The position numbers and the translations under genes are program-made. From Lutjanus erythropterus (taxonomy: Eukaryota > Chordata > Actinopteri > Lutjaniformes > Lutjanidae), in NCBI GenBank assembly GCA_020091685.1, contig CM034606.1, positions 12,137,695 through 12,201,694 on the forward strand: a stretch of DNA of 64,000 bases, read 5' to 3'. Positions 10,108 through 22,100 of the stretch are shown here, piece by piece. The first letter of the stretch is position 1. Every line of letters starts with the position of its first letter. A model generated the notes under the pieces. It saw only the letters and a list, made by a program, of their open reading frames with translations. It was not told the origin of the DNA and searched no databases.

Positions 10108-13100
10108 GTGCAAATGCAGGTCAAGGAGAACTCATTTTGGACATAATTTAGTCCAGCTTGTCAATATATTTTAGCACTATTTACTTATATGTTCCAGTAT
10201 AACGTTATTATGGACAGTGGAAATTTATCAACGGGCAAAAGTCAAAAAAGTGCAGGGAAATCTAATCTATGGTTGAAGTTACTGCACGTTTAATTTTAAA
10301 GTTAAGGCAAACATTATATTAATCAACGGCTTTTTAGGTTGCGGTTTTGCTAGCTTACCCAGAAAGTGACGAGACGACACAAAGCGAGCAAGTATGCACA
10401 TCAGGCAGGGAAAACTCTGTGATGCAGGATGTATGGCACCAGCCTTAAGTACCAAGTTTTTATGTTCCAAATGAAAAAGCTGAATAAATGAGTGAAGAAA
10501 CATAATGAATGCAGATGATTCCACACAGGGCACACGGGGTCACCAGATTTGAGAGACCCTGAGCTCTATTTTCCTGCTGGTTCAATGACAGAAGTACCAA
10601 ACATTCAGTTGCAATGCAATTTTTGGCAGTGGTCTATAATTTTTGTACTTCTGTGGTATTTTTCCTGGCTCCCACTGGACCTGTTTGCAATGAGTTGAGA
10701 GGCACAGCTGATGCTGTTTTTATACATTAAGCAGAGCAGTTACATTTTTATACTCAATTATGCATTTACTTGGGTTTTTCTCTCCACTCAGATCAGATCA
10801 GACTTTTTAATGCAAATGCAAGGAACTTTCTGCAGCTTTAGTGGGCATTTAAATCATTGAGGGTACGCTGAAGACTAGAAGGGTTATTTATAGGTTTTTG
10901 AAAAAAACTGTGAATCACAGCAACCATGGGAGCACACAATAATAATTGTGCACAAAAAATATTAGGCATGGGAGAGATTAGCTGCAGCCCCCTTGTTCAT
11001 GCACACCCACACGACCCATTGCATGATGGTAAACCGTATGTTACAGCCTTCATGGTGGAAGGATTTACTGAGGGACTGCTGTATTGACTGCATTGTCAGT
11101 TAGGTAAACTGAATGTATTCAGCCTCTTATCCACTCGTTTTCATTGCTGCTGGAGGTCACCAAAACTTCAAGGATTAGTGTGTCAAACACAGGATTGCGC
11201 CTAAAGCTCTTTTTGAACCACTTCATCTTGGTTTTACAATACATTTGTTACTCACCTTTAATCCTAAAAAAGTACACGTGCAACAAAACTGAAAAAAAAA
11301 GCATTAAGTCAGCCTGAAAATGATTTTTTTGTGCTCTCTTTAAAAGACAGCTTGGCCTTGCTCAGACTTAGTCTGCCCCTGGTCCAGTCTCCATAATTCA
11401 TAAAATACTTAGTGGCTACATGCCAGTTCAGACCAATAAACAAGCCAAAGGGGACGTGTTTAATTCAGTGAACGTTCAAGAATTATAAGTTTTCAGATGA
11501 AATATTATTTTAGGGTGAACATAATTTTCTTCATCTTTTCTCTGATCTTGTGTTTTGTGCAACAGTTTTGCCTTGTGGGGTTACTGTATTTCAATGTTGA
11601 TTATAATATATAAAACACATTTTCTAAAAGTTATCTTAATTACAAATGTGGCTGGTGAAACAGATTCATCCAGTAGTCAGCAGTAATTGATTTGTCAGCC
11701 TTTTGACAAGTCAACAAGATAATCTCAGCTGCGTCATACCAACATGAGACACTATGCTCTACCCTTGAAGTTAGACAGTAAAAACACATATTTACAGCTG
11801 AGACAAAAATGTAGTCTGTGACCAAACAACACCGTTTGACCTACAGGTACAGGTACTACTTTTTAGATGCCTTCTTTTTGTTCAGTATATATCTATGCTC
11901 GGGTGTGATAAAAGTCTAAAAGTTCTTTTCTGAGTCTGCAGCATAACTGAGCTCTTGGACCACAGTGTAATATTGGCCATCAGGAACATGTGAAATGTAG
12001 CACGATGTGCTCTGTGGAGCATCTAAATTGACCTTGATTGAGAAAAAGCTCTCCACTATCGAGTGCAGTTCTGTAGTAGAGATGGACAGAGTTAGTGGCG
12101 GAGCTAACTCTGGTTATAAATGGCCCTTAGAGTGCAGTAATGGGTTTTCAAAAAGGATATTGGATGAGTCGTTGGCCTCCATCACCCCATACTTCAGACA
12201 GGCTTCGATGAAGAGGGCGGCGCGATCAAAGTGCCTCATACTTCCCACAAGATAGAAGGAGGAAGAGAAAGACACAGGCAGAAGGAAGAAGTGAGAGCTA
12301 CTGTCAAAAGTCAGCATCATCCCTGCCTTGATGTCTGTGATACTAAAGCATCAACCCTGTCGTCCTGACGCCACTCTAATTCTGTGTGAGAGGCTCTGTC
12401 GCCTGGGGCGTCTCAGAACATGAGCTGTCAAGAAGGAGGAGAAGGAGACCCACAGCAGATCGATGCTGTGGTTAAAAATACCGGGTCCATATCGCACACT
12501 GCATGAAGTGTCCTTCAGGGTACTCAGGGAGAAAAGGAGTAGAGGAAACTCAAGTGTTGACGAGTGTGGATAAAAGAAGAGGTCAAGCAGAAAAAGTCAC
12601 AGGGCAAATCCTTTTTTTAAAAAATGGAATTAGAAAGAGTTGAAGAAAGAGAATCTTAATTCAGAGAATAAATGGCGAGATTCAATATTTTCATGGAAGC
12701 ATTTCTGTGAATGGAATTAAAACAAGATGGAGAAAACTACAGGGTTCATGTTTCTCATTTGAAAATTCAATCCTTTTTAAGACCTGAGTCTAACTCTCAT
12801 GTTTTTTAATCTCTGAATATATTCAGTCGGCTCATAGCAGCATCAGTCCTGGTTCTTACCTGTGGAGCATCTCTCCCACTTTGTAAAAGCAGCCCAGGCT
12901 GAGCAGCACCAGGATGGCTTTGGACTTGTGGTTGACCTGCGGGGAGCACAGGTGCTCTGCCCAGCGCTTCAGCACATCTGAGCTCTCTGCTGGGTTCAGA
13001 CGCACCTGGAAACATACACAACACGCGAGGCAATGAAACTCAAACTGCTGCAAAGGTGATTTCTTAGTGGTAATGTGGAGTGTTAGAGTTGTTTCTAACA

Positions 13101-16100
13101 TGGCTGTGTTTTCCTGATGTATTACACACTAATAAGAATACTTGGTTGGTCGTCATGCCCGTCTATCCAAATTCTTATTGGTCGGACTACTCTGATAAGG
13201 AAAAAGGCGCTTCTTAAGCAATTATTTTTGGCGGTGGGACATATGCAGAGTTGATGTAGTGAGTGACAGGCTATTTAATCAACATTTACTCTGCTCCAAA
13301 CTAATTGCCAGCCTTAGAGAACAGAAGAGCTGATTGGTCTATTTATTAGTTTATTTTTGATGACAACATTTAACACTTTATTTTTTAAGTTATCTTGTTG
13401 AATTTGGCGTTAGCATGTTGCACGGCTTTGCCGTTACCTTTTACAATCATCTTACAATTGGCTCCAAACTAACTGACACCATGTCAAAGCACCAGCAAGA
13501 ATTGCAACACTGTCCCACAGTCTCAGAAGACAGAAGTGGATAAAAAGTTTATTTTCTTTGCTGACTACATGTGTGCAGATTTGAGTTTGTCTGACAGCTT
13601 TTTTAACAGGCACCTGTTGTTAACGGATCAAGTTTAACGATGGATAAATACCAGCTGTTTGCAACCTGACTTCAACCTTGAAAGCTGTAAGTTTTGCCAT
13701 GTCTTACATTATTTTAGGTTATCCTGTTGAACTTGGTGCTAGCATGTTGCTAATGTGGCTATTCCTACAGGGTGGGGTGACACTGGACTAATGTTACAAT
13801 ACTGAGGGACAGAAACTATATTTATGTTCAGCCTCGCTTGATAAATAATGCCAGTAGGTGGTTGATGCTGCATTTTTTTTTTATGTTGCTTTTATACTGC
13901 AGTGCGAGCTGTGTTAGCAGTAGTGTTGTGTGAAAGCTGGCTGGTTCTGCTTCATGATCCCAGTTGTCGCTGTGTGTGTGTGTGTTTCAGTTGTTACTGT
14001 ATGTAAATCTGCTCAATAAACATGCCTTGAGGGTAATGATGTGTGAAAAAGAAATGGTCAAACTGCAGGAATTCATTTGCTTGGCAACACTGTGTAACTC
14101 TGATTAGCACCCATTTAGACTCCCAGGTAGAGTCACTCAGTGCACTGTGGCTGATTTAATTCATCTAGAGATGATGTACAGATTTTTTTTTCCCATGGAC
14201 CAATCGATTGAAGAGTAGGTAGGAATTCAGTCGACCAAGATTTTCTTTGGTTGACTACAGCCATAATGTTCACATCTAACACCCACCCACCGCTCACGTA
14301 CCCACACACTCCCAGTCATCCAAACATTACACAGAATCTGATGTTTCCTGTTGATGGACGACATGCTGAGTTACCTTGGCCAGCCAGGCGGCGCGGTTCC
14401 ACTCCCCGTAGGTCTGCAGGTAGCGGCAAGCGTCCGCGGCCTTGTCAATCAAACACAACAGCTGCACTCCCTCTGACAGGCAGCAAGATGGGAGAATTTG
14501 TACAGAGATGTAAGAAGGTGAAATGATGACCTATCACTCTGCAAGGAGGCTAACTCTGCCCAGACACCGCTGTGATGATTTCTTAATACACTGTAAATCT
14601 GCTGGCAGCAGCCACATTCAGTTCTTAATCTTAAATGATTGTGAAAATGAAAAAAAGAAGCAGAAGCTAAGACAAACAGCTGCAACCTTTTTTTAACTTT
14701 AAGATTGTTTAAACCTTTAAGGTCTTAAGAATACATGAATTATTTAAAAACGAAGGCTGCAGACACCCACACAATGAATGCTTCTTGTACTCATTAAAGT
14801 AAGAGCAGAGCTGCTATCAGACACACAGGAACACTACCTGCTAGCTTGCCATTGGCAATCATGTTGGTTGCCACTAGTTTGATGGTGGACTGTGAGGGCC
14901 CTGAAGAGGTGATGGTGGTCACCAGGCAGGCCTTGAGTGAGTCACAGTAGTAGCTGGGGTTGTCTGCGCTTGTCTCCAACAGTAACTGCACCGCCCGGTC
15001 CGTCTGAGAGCGACAACAAAGAGAAGAGGATGTAATGACTGAGGCGGCGGAGAGAGACACGGCATTAGCAGCTCGGCCAGGTAACCCCTGTGTGAGCCGA
15101 ACAAGACAGAATAACGAGGGGAAATTATGTTTATTATCGCGCTTTTTTCATCCGGTGTAGATGAAGGCTCACGCTGGGGTCAGCTCAGACTGTTTGTCGG
15201 AGGACCCTCTCCAACAAACAGCCTGCTGATTGCAGCCTGTGATTAGAGGGAGAGTGGTGACATTGAGACGGGAGAGGTGACTCCAATCCCCCACAGGCTG
15301 AGACGCCAGGGAGGACAGAGGCAGCACTTATCCATCCATCTTGCTTCATTAGGCTCCACAGCACCGATATGACCCATTTACCATTATGACATTATGCATG
15401 TATGCACAGCTAAGTGTGGAGGTGTTAGCGTGTGTTTTTTGGGAGAAATAGGAGGATAGTACACAATCTAGAGCTGCAACAAACAAATTTTCATTATCGC
15501 TTAATCTGTTAATCATTTTCTCCATTAATCAATCAGTTGTTTGGTCTTATCTTTGTTTTAACAAAAACAAAGAGAGGAGAACTTATTATAGCAGCTACCT
15601 GTAACTCTGAAGATTGATCACATTATTTTAAACTTATTTTTAAAGCAGTAGATGGTTTAGCACCTTCATAAACCTCCAATTGTGAAAGTGAGTATGTTCC
15701 AAAACGTTCCATTACCCTTTAACACTGCCTCGCTTAATTTACCAAAAATGACTAACAAAACAATACGATGAGGCAATTTTCTCCCTCCCCTGAACTCCCA
15801 CCACATATAAGACAAGCAAATTCTGCTCAAACCGTACATTTATGAGCCTGCTTTCAATTAATTTGACTTATATGGCTTTATATCTTAGGAATTATTTTTG
15901 CTATATTTTACTTGGATTTATTAGATGTTTTGTGTTTTATCTCTTACAGATTTTTTTTGTTTGTATTTTAACTCCTGTCTGTTATTTGAGATTTTTTTCC
16001 CTTGTGCAGTACTTTGAGCTTCATTCTATGATAAATAAATAAATAAATAAATAGATTAAGTTTAACATCATTCTCTTTATCATAACTATTATAATAAAAT

Positions 16101-19100
16101 GTCAGAATATGTTGAACATGTTGATCACTACTTCCCAAAGCCCAAGGTGAATTCCTCAAATGTCTTGTTTTGTCCACAACCCAAAAAAAATACAGTTTTC
16201 ATAGAGGAGTAAAGAAACCAGAAAAAAATATTCACATTTCAGAGGCTGAAATCAGAGATTTTGGACATTTTTCCTTAAAAAAATGACTCAAAACAAAACT
16301 GATTCTGAAAATAGTTTACAACTAATCATTAATACACTCCTCATTGCAGTTCTAATATAGTCTGAAATATGTAAGTAAGAAAGAAGGAGAGAGATTAAAA
16401 AAAAATTGTGTTACATCTATACTGTTGAACTACATCCATCCTTGTGTGAGCAGTGAGAGCAGTGTAATACTCACCTGACCCAGCAGGAGGAGCTGGTCAG
16501 CGCATTTCTTAGTGTGTTCATAACTGGAGCGCTTCACCTCCTGCAGGTGAACCCGATCCAGCTGGAACTTCTGTTGAGCAAGAAATGTGGAGCCACAAGT
16601 TAGCTTATTATTATTTTTTCATACACAATGCCTCTAAAGATCCATCAAACATGAGAGATGGATTGAGTTGGTACACGCAGATTATACACTACACGAGTAA
16701 TGATGAGCCAAAAAGATACAGAGGACAATTATAGAAATACAGTCCAGAGATGGAGAGCATAATTATAATGTCTTTAAAATATTCAGGAGTTTTCAGTGTT
16801 TCTGGTACCAGAGCCTCCCATATTCCCTTTCATTACTGTTGGCTTTTTCTACATCATTTCATTACATGTTCCCTGAAGGGAGATCAGATTTTTTTTTTCC
16901 ACGGAGCAAGTGGTAGGCATGAAACAAGAAAACAGCAATAGATATTTCAAAGTAACAGAGTTCATCGGATTTATAAAGGGACTAGAATGGGAAATGACAC
17001 AAAAAGGGGAGAGATAACAACAGAGTAGAAAATGAGTTACATAGGCTTCATGTGTGTCTGCGTGTGCACACACCTGCATCTATATCTAACACAGAAGCTT
17101 AACTTTTTTTTTTTAGCTTTTATTATGATGAATTCTTTTGTGAGTCACAGCCGTGGGCATAAATCCTCGCAGAGATACCAAATGAGTTTAGCAACTGTGT
17201 GCCGCGTATTGGAGTCTTGGATATTAGTAATTACAGTCAGGCTTCTGCCACTGAAGCTGTTTTATGACAACAGGAGCCAAATGTAGCTGCAGAGTGTCTG
17301 CGCAGCTCTTTGAAAGTCTTAACTTTGTGATCACTGCATAGCCCCTAATTAACAGGGAGAAGAACTTTCTCAAAAACAGAATTGTGTATAATCCATTAAA
17401 GTAAAACCTGAAAGCACTCAGAGAGAAAAAAATATTGGAGACAAATTTGAGACTTTTCAATACGACCTCCACCAACTCAAATTAGACAGTCCACTTAAAT
17501 TCTGCTACTTCACAGTTCAATGCTAGCTAAAAGCTACTTGACATTTTTTAGAACTGGCTAATCGTCTTTCATCACAAAAAGGTTCTCCTCTTTCTTCTCC
17601 TCTGCCTCCCTTGGGTATATTGATGTGTCATTACAGGGGGAAAAGACAAAACTCACCAAAAAAAAAAAAAAAGAGAAATGTCTTTCTTCACTTTCACAGC
17701 GTGCCAACTTTTTAATTACTATCCACACTATTCCTCTAAAGGAAAGTGCACAGATGTATTTTCTGTAGCCTGGAAACCGACACAATGTGTGGTACATAAT
17801 GACGACAAAACGAAAAAGCAAACCTTAGACGAAAAACCTGTGCTTTCATGCAGGAAACATGAAGGTGGGTGTCTTTCTTCAACGGGCTGTGTGGCTGCCA
17901 TGCCGACCAGCAGAGTGATGCGGCAGATACAGCGCACCAATCAATGGGCATCTTCTGAACAAAGTTTTCTCGCACCCTTCAGAACAAACTAGGTCGATAA
18001 TTAAAGTTGAAAAAGAGGAGACGATTCAGGGTATTGTTTATAAGGGCCTCGTGTGCTGGTTCAGCTATGTCATCAACGAGACGCATTGATCCGAGCAATG
18101 ACGCCACACAAACAAGAGAAGGCTGGGGGTTTTTTTTTTAATTGAGTGTATCCCGTTGTGGGCTACAATCACTCTGAGGAGATGTTGGGGGAATTAAATG
18201 CAGTGAAAGATGGTTTGACCTCAAAGACTTAAAAGTGTGAGCTGTGAGAGCGGGACTTACTGAGATAACAGAGGAGATACACAATGTCATTAATAATGGA
18301 ATGGACTGTGTGACCGGGGCGATGTTGTTGACACTGTGGATGACAGGGGACAGGATGGTGTTTGTTTGTGCGTGGTCTGACATGAGGAGAGTGACTGTCT
18401 CTGGATGAGCCCTGAGGGAATTTTTGAATGTTGACTGCTGGGATCATGCATTTGTCTCTGTTGTCTCTGTTTACCCAAGAGAGACACGCAACAAAAACAA
18501 GGCAGGGCTCCAGACTGCCACCATTTAGTCACATTTTTAGAAACAGAGTGACTCAAAGCTACTATAAGGAGTTTTTAACTGGCTTTGAAACAGCCTCAAT
18601 ACTGACGCCTCTATATGACCTATATGGGCAAACAAGATCATCTCAAAAAACATTAGCCATTTCTATATAGTCATTCTTAATGCCTGCCACTGCATTGGAT
18701 TCTCCTTGAAATAATTTGAAATCTCAGCTGAAGTTAGCTGAGCCGCACATTATCCAATTAAAAAGAGACTGGAGGAATACAAAATCGACAAAATACGAAC
18801 CTTCTTTGTAGTAGTTTTAAGTGTATAACCGGTGGAATACATCCCCCCACCCCGTTTTTTGTTTTGTTTTTTAAAATCATCATCGTACATAATGTGGCTC
18901 ACTAGAGTGAGTGGCGTCTGTGTGAATGTGGCTGGGTGACCATATATGCCCACTATACAAGCTGTCCCCCTCATGTTAGAGTACATGTCAATCATTGTTG
19001 ACAGGATGAAGCAGCACTATTCTTCTCATCACAAAAAGAAAAAAAAAATCCAGTGAATTTGAGCTTTTACCCTCTATAATAAGCTATAGGGTGGTGGAGT

Positions 19101-22100
19101 AGATAATGTGATATTGTGTATAGTGTAGACTTGTGTATTGTGAGGTGTATTTTTATGAATGTGTCTGCTACGACGAGGCTGAGATGATCCGTCCACCCGC
19201 TTCGGCTGGCGCTATACAATTAGCAAAGTAGCCAATACTTATGCGTACTTCTTTGGTCAAATCACATTTTCTGCCTACAGAATTACAATAAGTCAAGTAA
19301 GTAAAATTTTATTCAGTTCACAATACAGTTCTGTTGTAATGAGTCACAAATTATCCTCTAAGAAAGTCTAATAAGGGTCTAATACTGTCATTATTCATAG
19401 TTTTTGTCTATTTTGATAGTAGGTACGGCTTGTTTCATGTTATTAGCATACCAAATATCCTATTCAATACACATCAAAAGTGTGTTTATCCCTTATTCTG
19501 TTTTGTGTAGGTCTACTTATTCTTAGGCTGACGGAGCAAACTGGTTTAACAGAGGGAGGACTGTAGTGGGAGCACTGGGCTATCAGGCGTGAGTGTGTAA
19601 TAATGGCAGATATTTTTACATGGCTCATGGTTGAGGTCAGAGAGCTCTTAGTTGAGAGTTGCATATCGATTTTAGTAGTGTTCCTAAAATTTTAGTAGGA
19701 AGCACCAGTACTCCTGGTGGAAAGGGTTAGTCCAGAGGCCTTCCACTCTTGTTTCACTGACCTGGAAGTACGAGCTCTCACACAGGACGTCGTGGCAGAT
19801 GTCCAGGTGGTTCTGAGGTGACGGCTGTGTCCCTTCACTTGGGGCCTGACCCTCTGCAGTCGCCACACTCAGCTGACGAGCCTGGGCAAACGACTGGAGG
19901 TAGTGGGACGCCACAGTCCAGAAGTGAAGATCCGACTCGTCCCCGAACAGCCTGCGGTTTACCACAACAATGGATCAGCTGAGTCCAGAGAGGATAACAC
20001 TCTCTCTGGAGTAGCTAAGTCAAAGCCTGCAGTCCCAATCAACATGCTGCTTGGTTCTAGTAGTAGTTTCCTCGCTAATGACCGTAGTTCTTGTATCCTC
20101 CAACCCACGCCTCACTCTTTCAGCAAGCCCCCACACCCTCCCTCTCCACATCCTTCTGCCTTTTCTTTCCAACCTCTTTTTAACATATCTGCACACGCAC
20201 ACAGCTGTTGCTAGGTTACCTCGCCACATCATCTATGGCATGAAAACTTAGAGGGACGGAAGCAGAGACATAATCATCAGCTCTCTGTGAGAACACGGTC
20301 ATGGCGTTCGCTGTCAAAAACGGTCCTTTGGACTTTCCAGGTAAATCATGGCTTTCATAATAGGATGTAAACAGGAGGGGGGATATTGCATTTGCGCTCA
20401 GACTGGCTGCTCTAGATTTGTCAGAAGCTCGAGGGAAAAGAGAACTGGAGCAGAGAGGAGATCAGAGTTGCTGACACCAGCTCTCATGTCAGGCTTTTCT
20501 GTGGAGATATAGAATCACAACTATACAGTTACAGCAAAAATAAACCCTGTTATCTGGACAGATAATATGACTGTTTAAAAACAGAATTATGCAAACCACA
20601 ATTTGCATCACCTTGTTTATCTTTACTTTACATTATGCTGAAATAAGTAAGATGTAAAAAAAAAAAAAAAAAAGTACATCATTTAGCACAGATTTCTGTA
20701 GAGAAATCAATCCTGATTCATGTAATTATATCTTGCTCAGTTGAATTATATCCTGAGCAATCAGTGAACAACAACAACAGGGCTAACAAGTAGCTTGATT
20801 ACAGTTCAGCTTTAAATCACTGTAACAAATCGATCCAATCTATTGCCTAAACTTACCATTCACACAAACAGACAGCAAGACACAAAGCTGACTGTGCTTT
20901 TGTTTCAAGTGATGTTTATGTTGAGACTGTTTTAAATTCACATTTAAGAGGGTCTTGAAGCAAAGAATGCATTTGGGTCAGTCATGTCATAGACATTCAG
21001 CAAAGGGGGAAAGAGTGGGAGGAGATAGACATGCAGCAAAGGGACGCAGGCGGGAGTCGAACTCACAGCCACTGCAGAGGACTCACAGCCTCAGTCTGGG
21101 GGGCACACGCTCTACCAACTGAACTACCAGGCCGCCATTCTTCCGTGCAGTAGTTAGGAGTGTGCCATACCCTAATGGTCACGATATGTGGTCGGAATTT
21201 TTTTGAGAATATAAAAATTCTCAACCTGATAATATGAATATTACAGTGGAGGAGTTACTTCCAAGAAGTGACAACAAAATGAGGCAACACAACAAACTAA
21301 ATTCACCACCTCGAGTGGCAGCACCTGGTTAAGTTCAAGGTGAGTCAAAGATCCCACGAGGAGCTCAACAGCTGTTATAAGTACTAAATCAAAAATATTT
21401 ATCAGTATTTTCTCATATCACCAAGAATGTCATTAGCAAAGAATACCCTGAAATATCATGATATTATTTTAGGGTTATATCATCGACAACTAGCGACAGA
21501 AAAATCCATACTTAATGTATGCTGCATCATACTTGCAAGTTTTGTCGGCTGGGCAGTTGGTCAACTCGTCAAATAAACATTTGACACCTTCTCAAAAATG
21601 TGTCTGTTTTTTGAGTTAGCACTAGGGCTGAGGGTAATTGCAATTTGGATTGCGATACTCGAGGAAATAACAATTTTGACATAATTGTTCACATTTTCAC
21701 TAAAAAATTTCTTAAATGATTCTGGTGAGATTTCTGTAGGGATCTGTACCAAACAAAGACGATTTCTTAAGCCTGTAGAATAAAATGTGGACATATCTGC
21801 AGCACGACAATTTAATTCAAAAAGCTACACTGACACACATTTTGCCGTTAACAAATACTGTGGTCCGAAAAGAGCAGTATTGCAATTTTTTAATAAAATT
21901 TCGATTAATTGTTGTTGTAAGATAGGCATGGCAAATTTAGATATGTGATACATTATAAATTATAGTTTGTAATAATTCTTATGTCTCTGTGTAGAGCAAA
22001 AGAGTGTCACTCCACCTCCAGGATAGCAGCTGTTTATTTGTTATTTACCATGTTACAGCTTATAGAAACTCTGCTTTTGTTGGAGCTCAGTTACTACAAC

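Noticed and set aside
21040..21136. A tRNA gene on the minus strand
   Set aside because: A and B boxes are present, but the anticodon arm is altered and the head continues into a SINE body, so it is a SINE head.
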